The notes: generated by a model not told the origin, from the letters alone. Numbered from the stretch's first letter, positions 19,152 through 28,381 are shown. The stretch: DNA of 64,000 nucleotides from Pyrococcus yayanosii CH1 (GCF_000215995.1 NC_015680.1:1219160-1283159), one strand, 5' to 3'. Program-made: numbers and translations.

Positions 19152-20027
19152 TTGGTGCGGTGGCCGGGATTTGAACCCGGGTCGCCGGCTCGGAAGGCGG
19201 GGGATTTCGCTGGATTGTGGGTCTCTCTTGAAGAGCAGTTTTTGGAGTGGCTCTCTGGACAAGTAAAGGCTGGAAAACTTTCTGAAGAAACGGCTGCAGA
19301 ATATACCAGAGCTCTGAAAAAGTTCTTTGACAAGTATAGCCCACATTCAGTCGAGGAACTTGAGAGTGCCCTTACCAAGGAGAATTATAAGCGTCATCTA
19401 TGTAAGGCACTCAGAAAGTTTGTGCAGTTCTTGAAGAAGCAGAAAATAATTGATCCAGTTTTTGCCGAAGAACTGAAGGAATCAATACCGATTAAGCCGA
19501 CAAAGGAAAGTGAAGTTAGGATATCAACTGAGGAGCTATTGGAGGCTTGGGAGTATCACAAGAGACATTCTGATGAAGTTACTCGGCTTTTCTTCAAAAT
19601 TCTCGTGTTCAGTGGAGCAAGGCTGAGAACTGTTCACAAGATGCTAACTCAGTTTGATGAGAGGAGACTCTACATCTTGCCAAACTATCCCAATATTGCA
19701 AAATATGCTCTTATGGAAAGGCACGGGACAAAGGCATCTCTTTACATTTATATGCCTGCCGAGCTTGTCAATGAAATTAAGCCAGTCAAAATTAAGGAGG
19801 CAACAATTAGGAAACGCTTGGAATATGGAAGAGTGAATGCTTCGACAATAAGAAAATGGCATGCAACGTTTCTCTCAATGCAAGGTATAAAGGATCACGT
19901 AATAAATTACATCCAAAGTAGAGTACCAAGAGCGATTCTGGAGAAACACTATCTGGATTTGGAATTAGAGGCAGACGAGGCTTATTCTCGGGTGGTTGAT
20001 GAGTTGAAGAAGGTGTTGGAGGGTTAG
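19152..20027 (+). CDS. Integrase C-terminal part, intC (split SSV-type tyrosine recombinase)
   Basis: Holds the catalytic domain of the element's integrase. The frame opens inside the att repeat (VRWPGFEPGSPARKAG) and continues through a core-binding region to a recombinase domain with Arg in SGARLRTVHK (residue about 155), a Lys/His box in IRKWHATF and the presumptive nucleophile Tyr in LEKHYLDL near residue 272. The N-terminal 70 residues lie 16.5 kb away at 36418. Alone, this piece has only a TTG in the tRNA sequence as start, so it is probably inactive until excision rejoins the gene. Confidence 0.9.
   Translation: MVRWPGFEPGSPARKAGDFAGLWVSLEEQFLEWLSGQVKAGKLSEETAAEYTRALKKFFDKYSPHSVEELESALTKENYKRHLCKALRKFVQFLKKQKIIDPVFAEELKESIPIKPTKESEVRISTEELLEAWEYHKRHSDEVTRLFFKILVFSGARLRTVHKMLTQFDERRLYILPNYPNIAKYALMERHGTKASLYIYMPAELVNEIKPVKIKEATIRKRLEYGRVNASTIRKWHATFLSMQGIKDHVINYIQSRVPRAILEKHYLDLELEADEAYSRVVDELKKVLEG
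19153..19198. repeat. Left att repeat (46 bp, partial tRNA-Gly)
   Basis: Identical to 36626-36671 base for base. It corresponds to the encoded CCA, acceptor 3' strand, T arm and part of the anticodon arm of tRNA-Gly; beyond it the sequence departs from the tRNA, so this copy is not a functional tRNA gene. Confidence 0.95.
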
Positions 20028-20029
20028 CA

Positions 20030-20173
20030 ATGGAGTTTTTGCTTAGGATTGTCTTCGTGTTTTTTGGTTTTGTTCTTGCGCTCGTGATGGGTTCTTTGTT
20101 TTATTTCGAGCTTAGCTGGTGGTTGGAGAGGAGAAAGTGGATGAATAAATATGAAAAGACTTTAAGGAGGTGA
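20030..20173 (+). CDS. Small single-span membrane protein (47 aa)
   Basis: ATG two bases after the intC stop. The product starts MEFLLRIVFVFFGF, has one hydrophobic segment through about residue 28, then a basic tail WWLERRKWMNKYEKTLRR. The stop TGA sits within AGGAGGTGAG, which also serves as ribosome site for the next gene. No family recognised; the tight spacing supports it being real. Confidence 0.55.
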   Translation: MEFLLRIVFVFFGFVLALVMGSLFYFELSWWLERRKWMNKYEKTLRR

Positions 20174-20180
20174 GTGGAGG

Positions 20181-20348
20181 ATGGCCCGGGAAAAGCTAAA
20201 TGGTTCTGGTGCTTTTGTTTGGTCTGTTAGCATCGATAAGGAAACACTAAGGATGATTAAGAGGCTTGCAAAGGAGACTGGAGTGAACAACCAGTCGGCG
20301 GTGGTTAGGATGGCAATTAGAGAGCTCTACAAGAAAATCATCGGATAA
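20181..20348 (+). CDS. Ribbon-helix-helix DNA-binding protein (55 aa)
   Basis: A 55-residue protein with a ribbon WSVSIDKETLRMIK followed by two helices (RLAKETGVNNQSAVVRMAIREL), the CopG/Arc type fold. Likely a transcription regulator of the element, perhaps controlling the integrase or the structural operon. AGGAGGTGAGTGGAGG precedes the ATG. It is too short to place in a subfamily. Confidence 0.75.
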   Translation: MAREKLNGSGAFVWSVSIDKETLRMIKRLAKETGVNNQSAVVRMAIRELYKKIIG

Positions 20349-20464
20349 ATTCTGCATTTTTTATTTAATCTCTATCTAAGCATTCCTCAGCCCTTTTCTA
20401 ATATTCTTAAATATCAGATGCATACTCTCTGTTTTAGGTTGTCTTGGGTCCCGGGGGCGATAGT

Positions 20465-20632
20465 ATGAATTCTGTGGAAAAGCTCGAAAAGAGGCTTAGG
20501 AAGTTGCGGAAGAGGAAGGCAAGGCTTGAGCAGGAGTATCACAGGATTCTTGAGGAAAAGATTCGGGTTGAAAGAGAATTGAAGCAGGTTCTTGAGGATT
20601 TGAGGAGGGCAAGGCAGGTGGCGGTTGCATGA
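20465..20632 (+). CDS. Small coiled-coil protein (55 aa)
   Basis: A highly charged heptad-like helix (VEKLEKRLRKLRKRKARLEQ onward) over almost the whole length. The ATG at 20465 is preferred over an in-frame upstream start at 20444. TTCTTAAATATCAG about 60 bases upstream is a possible promoter, which would make this the first gene of the long structural operon. Overlaps the next gene by 4 bp. Confidence 0.65.
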   Translation: MNSVEKLEKRLRKLRKRKARLEQEYHRILEEKIRVERELKQVLEDLRRARQVAVA

Positions 20633-20988
20633 ACACAAACTCAGCAATTCAACTGCTGATTTTTGTTCTGATAGCTGGCTTTTTTGCAAAAACTGCATGG
20701 GGGATGATAACAAAGGAGGCAGCATTCTTTGGGGCTTTGGCTGGAATCACAATGCACTGGCTCTTGACAAACAAGGGGAACAAAAACGTTGTTTACATAA
20801 GACCACTTTCGGCGGGCTGGCGAGTGCTAATTTACGACATCTTGCTGTGCACGTTCTTGATCTCATTAGCACAGCAGGCTGGAAGCTTTTCTGCGCTCTT
20901 TGACGCTCTGAAGAACAACGTTCAGAATCTTGCACTCCTCTTGAGCTTGATTGGTGGAATTGGAATTGACTACAGTGTGGGAGGGTAA
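20629..20988 (+). CDS. Membrane protein of the element (119 aa)
   Basis: Three to four hydrophobic segments: residues about 7-25, 33-48, 65-82 and 98-117, with a short charged loop TNKGNKN between. No family recognised. It sits at the head of the run of membrane and secreted proteins and its ATG overlaps the stop of the coiled-coil gene. Confidence 0.75.
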   Translation: MNTNSAIQLLIFVLIAGFFAKTAWGMITKEAAFFGALAGITMHWLLTNKGNKNVVYIRPLSAGWRVLIYDILLCTFLISLAQQAGSFSALFDALKNNVQNLALLLSLIGGIGIDYSVGG

Positions 20989-20993
20989 GGGAG

Positions 20994-23063
20994 ATGAGAA
21001 GGGCGTTAAGCGTTTTATTTAGTTTATTGTTGCTTTTTGGCACTCTAACAGTAGGGACGGGCACGGTAAAGGCTGGGGGGACTTATGTTATTTATTACAC
21101 TATTGAACATTCTTTCAATGTAAACGCTTTGGATAGCACGTGGACGTTTGATAATAATACTGGATTTTACACTAAAGACGTAACGTCGTTGGTTAACTGT
21201 TCGGCATTTGCACGACAGATAACAGTCGTTGCGGAGGTTAGCAGCTCTGCTTTAGTGCTTGAGTTTTCAGCTAATACGAAAGAGGACATTCTCAGAATAT
21301 TCATGCCAGCGTCTCCGAACCTTGGTGGTTCAGTAACGACATATAAGCCGCTTTTTGAAGAGTATGCGTCTCAAGTCATAGCTGACCTTTACAATGCGGG
21401 AGTTGTTAATGACTTAGGGATATACCAGAACGGTGTATTATCGTCAGATAATCCCGAGCTAACAAAAACATGGAATGTAATTTATATGTATGGTATCAGC
21501 GGGCACGATGGAGTGATTTTTAAGACGTTGGGCTTTAATTCAACTGGAACGACGACTATTCTATTAGCAACACAGAATAATGGGGAAAATGCGGCGTCTT
21601 ATGCAGTGTTTGATGGTGTAAAATATAATAATAATGCCTATGTGTTGAAAACTGGTGTTCTGGAAGGTGCCCACGAGGCGAAAGTAGGAGCTTCGATAAT
21701 GTATGGGATAAGCAGGTGGGCGTATTTGTATGTTATTTTTGACGGTTCTTATTCTAAGACTTCGTGGAGTAATGCGATTGATGGAGATACGGGGCCGGAC
21801 TTCGAAGGGGCTTTTAGCGTGTCTCCGCCTGCATTTCTTGTTACTTTCAGCGTTAAGGACGCTCTAACTGGCCAGCCCCTGAGCGGGGTAACGGTGAAAG
21901 AAGGCTCTAATGTCCTCGGCACAATTGACGACGGCGGGACGCTTGAACTAACGAAGGGCACTCATACTTTGACTTTTGAGAAAAGCGGATATTGGAGCAC
22001 TACTTTGACAATTGACGTTCAGAGCGATATGAGCGTTAGCGTTGAAATGTATCCTTCTTCAACAGCGTTCAAGTTCCTGAACTTCCCAAGCGATATTCAA
22101 GTCTATGAGAACACGATTTACACGCTCACCTTCACCCTCTTCCCCATCGACACTTCCGCGACCTACAACACTTATCTCTCGATTTCGGGCCTCTCTGACA
22201 TCATAGAAGTCAGAAAAGACGGCTCTCTCATCTCTCCCGAGGGCGGGAAGTACTACCTCGGCGACATCACCTCACCTGTCCAGGTCAGCATCAAGTTCAA
22301 GGCCGGCGCGGTCGGCACTCACGGGTTCACAATTACGCTCACGAGCAACGACGCGATAATGAGCCAGACCTACACGACGACGAAACAGGTAACCTACACC
22401 GTCGAGCCGCTCCCGTTCAGCGTCCAGATGCCAAACGAGTGGCAGGTGGGCACGAACGAGCTGAGAATCAGTGAGAGCAGTGGGCAGAGCTACCTAATCA
22501 CGGCTGTACTCAAAGATTCAAGCGGGAATGAAGTCTGGTCTGACAGCTACGCTTTCAGCCCGTACGAGGCGCACACTTTCAGCATCAACGTCCCGAGCGA
22601 GGGCTCCTACACGCTCGAACTCCAGTTCAATGGCCAGACAGCAGTCTATTCCGTCCAGGTGAATCCTGCCATCACCCTCGTTACCAAGACCCTTACCGTC
22701 TCTGAGGGCGGCGAGGGAGTCATCACGCTCCACTTCAAGAACCCGAGCTCCAGCGTGCAGTACTACACGATTGTCGTCAGCGGTGGCTTCCTGCCGAAGG
22801 ATATTAACCAGAGCATTTCAGTTGCTCCGCTTACTGAGAAAGACGTCAGCATTGCATTTGCAGTGCCTTCCGAGCTTACCTATGATGCGTATGAATTGAA
22901 CGTCCAAGTTCTCCAAGGGGATGCTGTAGTCTTCAGCGATAAGGTTGCCGTCATAATAAGTGATTCTGGAGGACTCACGCTCTTCGGTGGCGGCTCTAGC
23001 ACCTCCACGTGGGCTTACGTCCTCCTAGGCTTGCTACTGGTGTTTGTGCTGAGGAGGAGGTGA
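20994..23063 (+). CDS. Large secreted surface protein with C-terminal membrane anchor (689 aa)
   Basis: An N-terminal signal peptide (residues 1-28), a 300-residue N-terminal ectodomain, a carboxypeptidase-regulatory/PEGA-like beta domain near residues 280-350 (VKDALTGQPLSGVTVKEG), two further Ig-like beta domains, and a C-terminal GGGSSTSTWAYVLLGLLLVF helix followed by LRRR. This end is the usual archaeal anchor for cell-surface proteins. In the element it is the best candidate for a surface spike or host-contact protein. Base use changes inside the gene: about 22060-22790 is G/C-rich with C-ending codons, unlike the flanks. Confidence 0.82.
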   Translation: MRRALSVLFSLLLLFGTLTVGTGTVKAGGTYVIYYTIEHSFNVNALDSTWTFDNNTGFYTKDVTSLVNCSAFARQITVVAEVSSSALVLEFSANTKEDILRIFMPASPNLGGSVTTYKPLFEEYASQVIADLYNAGVVNDLGIYQNGVLSSDNPELTKTWNVIYMYGISGHDGVIFKTLGFNSTGTTTILLATQNNGENAASYAVFDGVKYNNNAYVLKTGVLEGAHEAKVGASIMYGISRWAYLYVIFDGSYSKTSWSNAIDGDTGPDFEGAFSVSPPAFLVTFSVKDALTGQPLSGVTVKEGSNVLGTIDDGGTLELTKGTHTLTFEKSGYWSTTLTIDVQSDMSVSVEMYPSSTAFKFLNFPSDIQVYENTIYTLTFTLFPIDTSATYNTYLSISGLSDIIEVRKDGSLISPEGGKYYLGDITSPVQVSIKFKAGAVGTHGFTITLTSNDAIMSQTYTTTKQVTYTVEPLPFSVQMPNEWQVGTNELRISESSGQSYLITAVLKDSSGNEVWSDSYAFSPYEAHTFSINVPSEGSYTLELQFNGQTAVYSVQVNPAITLVTKTLTVSEGGEGVITLHFKNPSSSVQYYTIVVSGGFLPKDINQSISVAPLTEKDVSIAFAVPSELTYDAYELNVQVLQGDAVVFSDKVAVIISDSGGLTLFGGGSSTSTWAYVLLGLLLVFVLRRR

Positions 23064-23067
23064 GCGG

Positions 23068-25266
23068 ATGGGGCTCTTCTTTTCACTTTTCAGGCCGAAA
23101 GAAGATGAAGATATTGTGAAAGACGAGAAGAGGAAGAGGAAAGTTGCGGGAATTGCAATCATGCTCATGCTCCTCATCAGCATTTACGCTGAACCGGTTG
23201 CAGCTTGGGAATGGCCTAAGCCGAATTGGGAAGCAGTTGTGAATTTCTTTGATACCCTGAAGAATAACCTTCTCGGTGGTGTTGGTGGAGCCTTAGCTGG
23301 AGCGAAGGTGGGTGCCTCAATAGGTGCAATGGTTGGAGGGCCCGTGGGAGCAGCAATTGGAGCATTAGCAGGCGGAGTAATTGGATTCATAGGAGGGTCA
23401 TACTTAGAGCAGAAAATTAAGGAGAAAATAGCAAACACAAAGCTTGGTCAATGGCTTGGGCTAAGCACAAGTGAAACAGACTTCTCTGGACTTCTCGATA
23501 CAGGAAAGAACGTAACATTAGCCAACTTCACAAGTGACTATTACATCAAGAATTCCCTCGTCAGCAATTTAACAAGAGAGGCTGATATGGCTGCATTGCA
23601 GGATTTGCAAATCCTCATCTCAAAGCTCCAGAGTAGTATAATTAATTATGACTTCCAAGCCAGTGGAGACAGCGGAGAATTTGCAGACATAGTGCTTAAA
23701 GGGCCCGAAAAAATCTACGGCTTTAGTGCCTTCCCAATAGAGCTCGAACTAAGGCCAAGAGGGAATTCAGAAGTTAAGGATCCCATATGCTTAACAAGTG
23801 TAAAAATTTACGCAAAGGATGAAAATGGAAACATCTATTGGACGAGAACGTGGACTTTTGGAGAGGATGAAGAGTGCTTAGATCCACCAACGAGCTTTGT
23901 GTGGAGCTTTCCAACTATTCTCAAAGGGCCTGATCCCTATGTAGGGTACATAAACGACGTGCTTAATGGTCTTGCAGATGAGAAATTAGTCAAGGACATA
24001 TTTAACGCAACACCAGAAAAATTTGAGATTGTTGCGGAAGTTTCAGGATACAGGAAAATATACTACCAAGATGGAAGTGGAAATTGGATCTTTGACCACA
24101 ATGAGCCTATCCATGCTGTATTTACAAGTCTGAGCGCTTACAGACACATTGGAGGAGGAACTTATGTAATTTCGGGATTTGCTGGAAGCTTGCCGATTTA
24201 CTACCAAGACTCTCCAGAGGCAAGTGAATTTACAGCATTCCAAATGAAGGCAGCAGGAGCTTCTTCAAATTTGGTTGCAAGACTTTGGAGCTCACCTCTC
24301 CACATACTAAGCGCAACCGCACCATACAAAGTATACATCCAAGGTAATCCTGGCTACTTTGGAGGGCTTAATCCGGCAATAACTGACGAGGCAAGAATCG
24401 TAGTTTACAGAATTACGAAAGACGGTCATTGGGAACTTGCGGCAGCTCTTCCACTTGAAGGGGTTGCTCATTTGGGAGATTTATCAGCTGGAAAACTTCT
24501 GCAAGGTTCAGTAACATACCATGCTGACGATAGCACAATCTCATATAGAGCATTTATCGTTGTTAAGGCATGGATTCAGAGAGACGATGGGGCCCAAATT
24601 CCAGTTTGGATACTCATGGAGCCAGCAATTGCACCAGTTGATCCAACAAGAAAAGTTACAATGGATCAATACATCGAAGAGATTGGAAATCTTGTTGGAG
24701 ATAATTCAATAACATTGGAAGAAGCTCAAAGACTCAAGGCTATCGCAGACAGCTTGATTAGCTCACTACAAAGCAAGATAGAGGTTGCACAGTCTTGGAA
24801 AGAAAAAGGTGAAGCTGAGAACAAAGATTTAGTTGTTGAATACGCTTCTAAGGCAATTTATCACTACAAAGAAGCTATAAAATATGCCGAGAAGCTCAAG
24901 AACACTGACAACTCCCAAGATGTTCTTAAGTATGCTGAGATTGTGAAAGAAGAGGAAGTAATTGGAGATTATTATGTTAGGGCTGCAGAGCTCGCTTATT
25001 ATGGACAAGAAGGGCAAGCGCAATCTCTTGTTGAAGATGCTTCTAAGATAGAGCAAAACGTCAAGGAAATAAAAGGCTTCTCATGGCTCTCATTCCCAAC
25101 AGATTGGAGCGACATAAAGCAAGTACTACCATTCTTACTCAAGATACTCGCTTCAATAGCCGCAATATACATCTCCAAGCAACTGTTTGGTGGAGTAGGC
25201 GCCCTCATAGTCGCTGGAATTGTGTTTGTTTGGTGGATTGGCCCAATGTTTGGAATTAGCTTATGA
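23068..25266 (+). CDS. Large membrane-associated protein with glycine-zipper segment (732 aa)
   Basis: A basic N-terminus then a signal or anchor helix (residues about 28-46), followed by a long Gly/Ala zipper (residues about 70-112) with GxxxG repeats such as GGVGGALAGAKVGAS, a pattern of membrane-inserting or pore-lining helices. A beta-rich middle follows, then a helical region about residues 525-680 and a C-terminal hydrophobic segment (LLKILASIAAIYISKQLFGG). No known domain recognised. Possibly a virion-membrane or secretion component (inference). Starts 5 bp after the surface protein. Confidence 0.75.
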   Translation: MGLFFSLFRPKEDEDIVKDEKRKRKVAGIAIMLMLLISIYAEPVAAWEWPKPNWEAVVNFFDTLKNNLLGGVGGALAGAKVGASIGAMVGGPVGAAIGALAGGVIGFIGGSYLEQKIKEKIANTKLGQWLGLSTSETDFSGLLDTGKNVTLANFTSDYYIKNSLVSNLTREADMAALQDLQILISKLQSSIINYDFQASGDSGEFADIVLKGPEKIYGFSAFPIELELRPRGNSEVKDPICLTSVKIYAKDENGNIYWTRTWTFGEDEECLDPPTSFVWSFPTILKGPDPYVGYINDVLNGLADEKLVKDIFNATPEKFEIVAEVSGYRKIYYQDGSGNWIFDHNEPIHAVFTSLSAYRHIGGGTYVISGFAGSLPIYYQDSPEASEFTAFQMKAAGASSNLVARLWSSPLHILSATAPYKVYIQGNPGYFGGLNPAITDEARIVVYRITKDGHWELAAALPLEGVAHLGDLSAGKLLQGSVTYHADDSTISYRAFIVVKAWIQRDDGAQIPVWILMEPAIAPVDPTRKVTMDQYIEEIGNLVGDNSITLEEAQRLKAIADSLISSLQSKIEVAQSWKEKGEAENKDLVVEYASKAIYHYKEAIKYAEKLKNTDNSQDVLKYAEIVKEEEVIGDYYVRAAELAYYGQEGQAQSLVEDASKIEQNVKEIKGFSWLSFPTDWSDIKQVLPFLLKILASIAAIYISKQLFGGVGALIVAGIVFVWWIGPMFGISL

Positions 25267-25275
25267 GGTGGTAAG

Positions 25276-25764
25276 ATGGGTGATAAGAAAGATGGGCCGG
25301 TGAAAGCCGGCCCAACCTTTTCAAAATGGAGTTTTCGGCTGGTAGTGACGGGCATAATGGCTCTAATAGCATGGTATGCCGGCAAGCACAATGTAACAGC
25401 ACAAGAGTTCAATGAGGCATTCGCCAGCATTCCAGTGACTGCTATAATACTCGCAATGTTCTTCGACTATGGCCTTGATAGTGGAAAACTATATGACAAA
25501 ATAATAAAGAAACCAAACAACCGCATGCTCGGCTTAATCTACGCTATACTAGCAACGGGAGTGTTCTTCTTCGCATTCCTATGGCTCATTACTGGAAACA
25601 TTGCAACAGCATCGGCAGCTTCAGTACTCGTGGCTGGAGTTGTGGCTTTGATAACGTTACTGCCAAACACTGGCACAAGTGAATGGCTCCTCTGGCTCTG
25701 GTTGGCTGAGACTTTTGTAACTGCTGGAAAATTCATAACAATTCTGCCAGGGGTGATTGGCTAA
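25276..25764 (+). CDS. Polytopic membrane protein, paralogue A (162 aa)
   Basis: Four hydrophobic segments with the pattern GKHNVTAQEFNEAFASIPVT in the first loop and NTGTSEWLLWLWLAETFVTA near the C-terminus. It aligns along its whole length with the next gene product, so the pair arose by tandem duplication. Stop and start of the two genes overlap (TAATG). Function unknown; such small abundant membrane proteins could be shell components. Confidence 0.78.
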   Translation: MGDKKDGPVKAGPTFSKWSFRLVVTGIMALIAWYAGKHNVTAQEFNEAFASIPVTAIILAMFFDYGLDSGKLYDKIIKKPNNRMLGLIYAILATGVFFFAFLWLITGNIATASAASVLVAGVVALITLLPNTGTSEWLLWLWLAETFVTAGKFITILPGVIG

Positions 25765-26279
25765 TGAACGCTCCAAAGAAGCTGAATAATGTAAACTACC
25801 TCATTAAGCTTGTATTAGTTGCCGGATTAGGAGGTTTCCTCCTTAGATGGGCTACCGGACAGAACATTACAGTAAGTCAGTATGTTGAAGCTATTGCTAA
25901 AACTCCAATCTACGTCATCATAGCCATTGAGATTCTTGACAAGCTTTCTGACAAGATGGACTACGAATTCCTCGGCTTTGCTTATGGATCAAAATTCGGG
26001 CTGAATAAGGTTTTAATGAGCCTCATAATCGCAGGAATAGGTTTCGTGGCAGTGCTTTACTTCATGACAGGCACAATCACAATGACAGTTGGAGCCTACA
26101 ACACGGGCGTGCTCTTAGCTGCAGCAACCTACGCACTATACATTGTAGCACCAGAAACCGGCGATGACGAACTGATATTCTTCCTCTGGCTCGCCGCAAC
26201 AATTGCAACAAGTGGACAATACCTTGGCGTAGCGTTCAGCCTACCCATTGCAAAACTAACCATGCTACTGCTTTCGTGA
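25764..26279 (+). CDS. Polytopic membrane protein, paralogue B (171 aa)
   Basis: Same layout as paralogue A: first loop GQNITVSQYVEAIAKTPIYV, middle ITGT-like MTGTITMTVGAYNTGVLLAA and the end PETGDDELIFFLWLAATIAT. Conserved positions include the Asn-Ile-Thr/Val-Thr sequon and the acidic Trp/Phe-rich helix. Followed after 11 bp by the next membrane gene. Confidence 0.78.
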   Translation: MNAPKKLNNVNYLIKLVLVAGLGGFLLRWATGQNITVSQYVEAIAKTPIYVIIAIEILDKLSDKMDYEFLGFAYGSKFGLNKVLMSLIIAGIGFVAVLYFMTGTITMTVGAYNTGVLLAAATYALYIVAPETGDDELIFFLWLAATIATSGQYLGVAFSLPIAKLTMLLLS

Positions 26280-26290
26280 GGTGATCAGCA

Positions 26291-26626
26291 ATGCTCGGCA
26301 GAGTTGCAGTGTCTCTCATCGCTTACCTCCTTTGCATTTTCTATTGGCAGGATACAGTAACTTCAGTAGGTCAGCTTTTAGGCTTAAGCGGATTTTGGGC
26401 TTTATTCATCCCTTCAGCCCTCATCGGGCTTTCAGTTTACAGGATTGCAGATTTGGATGATTGGGGAGTTTGGGATGCAGCAGCATTCCTCACAATCGGC
26501 AGCATAGCAATGCTCGCAATGACCAGCGATCCATCTGCAACAATCTATGAACTCGTGAAAGGCGTTGTGAGCTTTTCAGTTGCCGCCATTTTGGGTGCAT
26601 TAGCACTGAGAGGGGGGAGGAGATAA
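26291..26626 (+). CDS. Membrane protein (111 aa)
   Basis: About four hydrophobic segments beginning RVAVSLIAYLLCIFYW and a conserved-looking acidic turn RIADLDDWGVWDAAAF in the middle; ends in a basic LRGGRR. GAGGTGATCAGCA precedes the ATG. No family recognised; its stop overlaps the next start (TAATG). Confidence 0.72.
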   Translation: MLGRVAVSLIAYLLCIFYWQDTVTSVGQLLGLSGFWALFIPSALIGLSVYRIADLDDWGVWDAAAFLTIGSIAMLAMTSDPSATIYELVKGVVSFSVAAILGALALRGGRR

Positions 26627-26883
26627 TGGATGCAACGGGAATACTCGTGCTTGCAGTGTTTGGAATCCTCGCACTAATGATACTCAAAGACCTGCTTAAA
26701 ACAGCATTATTTCTGATAATCGCAATTATTGGCGCATACTATCTCGCAAAAGCTGGTTACCTTCCAGAAAATATTGCAAATGCCGTGTTGAACACCCTTT
26801 CGTTTTTAGATAAGCTTGACATTTCCGCTCTCCTGGATAAAATCTCAACCCTTGCTGACAAACTCGGAGGTGTTGTTGGATGA
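26626..26883 (+). CDS. Small membrane protein with amphipathic tail (85 aa)
   Basis: Two adjacent hydrophobic stretches over residues 5-45, then an amphipathic helix ISALLDKISTLADKLGGVVG. Overlaps the next gene by 4 bp (ATGA), indicating a tightly coupled operon. Function unknown. Confidence 0.7.
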   Translation: MDATGILVLAVFGILALMILKDLLKTALFLIIAIIGAYYLAKAGYLPENIANAVLNTLSFLDKLDISALLDKISTLADKLGGVVG

Positions 26884-27689
26884 GAAAGAAGGAAAGGCAG
26901 TTGGTAACGTTTGGTTTGATAGTCTTGTTTGGAGTTATAGCATATTGGGCATACAGCGGCTTCAGCGTCGGTGGATTCGTAGACCTAAACAACAGCCTCA
27001 ACAGCAACGAAACAACAGCAACAGAAACCTACACCCTCGGAATTTCAAACCTTGTTGCAACAGTCCTCGATGTTGGGGATGTAAAAATCAGCTTCAGCAT
27101 AGCAAATGCTGACAAATTCAACATCACAAGCGTCAAGCTCTACTACGCCCTTAACGTTGCCGATCCTGCAAATGCAAGCTACACTGCAGTCTCCTTAACC
27201 GACGTGAACGGCACGTACGAGTACACAGTTGATACAAAGTTTGGAGATGTCCTCTATTACTACATTGAGATTCAATACGTTGAAGACGGCACCACAAAGG
27301 TCTTCAGATACCCATCAACCGGCTATGAGAGTGTAACCGTCACCGATACCGTTGCTCCGACTGCAACGCTAACAATCGAGTATAATGCAACGACAGGTAA
27401 TGCAACAATCCTCATCAACGCCAGCGACAACGATGCCATAGACAAAGTGATCCTATTCTATGCAATCACTGCAGACGGCAACCTGACAAACGTGACCTTC
27501 AGCAACGTCACCCTCACCGTCAGCCCGTACACCTACACGCTCACCGTCGACAGCAACACCACCGACACCATCTACCCATACCTCGACGTCTATGCCGAGG
27601 TCTACGACATCAGCGGCAACATGGCCAGAGTGCCGGCAAACGGCACAATACAGCTCTACGCGAACGAGACTAAGACTGTGAGCGGCTGA
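26880..27689 (+). CDS. Membrane-anchored beta-rich ectodomain protein (269 aa)
   Basis: Short basic start (RKKERQ), one membrane helix (residues about 8-28), then an Asn/Thr-rich spacer with many N-glycosylation sequons and two Ig/fibronectin-like beta domains (VGDVKISFSIANADKFNITS and TATLTIEYNATTGNATILIN). It is probably displayed on the outer face of the membrane. The 3' third is G/C-richer than the start, echoing the mosaic seen in the large surface protein gene. Confidence 0.72.
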   Translation: MRKKERQLVTFGLIVLFGVIAYWAYSGFSVGGFVDLNNSLNSNETTATETYTLGISNLVATVLDVGDVKISFSIANADKFNITSVKLYYALNVADPANASYTAVSLTDVNGTYEYTVDTKFGDVLYYYIEIQYVEDGTTKVFRYPSTGYESVTVTDTVAPTATLTIEYNATTGNATILINASDNDAIDKVILFYAITADGNLTNVTFSNVTLTVSPYTYTLTVDSNTTDTIYPYLDVYAEVYDISGNMARVPANGTIQLYANETKTVSG

Positions 27690-27700
27690 GGTGGGCTGAA

Positions 27701-28180
27701 ATGTACGCCCACCGCCCCTCTCCTTCATTTTCCAAAGTGATTCTCCGCCTCTTCGCGATAGTCAGCATAGTTTTTTTGCTCTATTACGGCTATTCGACAT
27801 TCGCCGAGAACGAGCTTCAAAAACGCTTATACGAGCTTGGCTATCCTACCGAAGGCTTCATCGTTGTGAACAATACAATGAAGTTTGCTGACGGGCACAT
27901 TGTACGCTTTGAAGGAAACTATGTTGAGGACTACCCGATCACGGCAGAGGAAGCCCTGAACATCCTGAACAACTACCTTGCAGAATACAATCTCAAGCTC
28001 AAGAAGTATGACATGAGAATCGAGCCCGAAATCAAAAGCATGAGCGAGAAAGAAGAAAATGGCAAGCTGTATTGGGTTTTTGAGCTCTACATCAAGAAAG
28101 GCTCCTCAAAATTCTTTGCAGGCTTGGCCTATGTCGAAAGAAAGCAGGGTTTGGTGAAGATTAAGGGATTGCTGGATTGA
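27701..28180 (+). CDS. Single-span membrane protein with small soluble domain (159 aa)
   Basis: One membrane helix (residues about 12-30), then a basic and acidic soluble domain of about 125 residues with alternating strands and helices, including TAEEALNILNNYLAEYNL and FELYIKKGSSKFFAGLAYVE, which looks like a PepSY- or cystatin-like fold, though I cannot confirm that. In the structural operon, 11 bp after the preceding gene. Confidence 0.68.
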   Translation: MYAHRPSPSFSKVILRLFAIVSIVFLLYYGYSTFAENELQKRLYELGYPTEGFIVVNNTMKFADGHIVRFEGNYVEDYPITAEEALNILNNYLAEYNLKLKKYDMRIEPEIKSMSEKEENGKLYWVFELYIKKGSSKFFAGLAYVERKQGLVKIKGLLD

Positions 28181-28189
28181 GGTGAGAAA

Positions 28190-28381
28190 ATGAGGATTTT
28201 GAAGAATGCATTCAAGATATTCATAATCGTGACAATAGCGTACTGGCTGCTTGCAAGATTTATGGTGATTGGCTTTGTTGGCGATTTCCTTGACTTAATG
28301 GTTGCAATGGTAGTGGGAGGCTTTTCAGCACTCGTTTACATGGTTCTTGCCGGCATTCTAACACTAATTAGGAGGTGGTAA
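28190..28381 (+). CDS. Small two-span membrane protein (63 aa)
   Basis: Two hydrophobic segments (residues about 10-30 and 35-58) ending in RRW. GAGGTGAGAAA precedes the ATG. Its last codons contain the GGAGGTGG site that serves the next gene. No family recognised. Confidence 0.65.
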   Translation: MRILKNAFKIFIIVTIAYWLLARFMVIGFVGDFLDLMVAMVVGGFSALVYMVLAGILTLIRRW

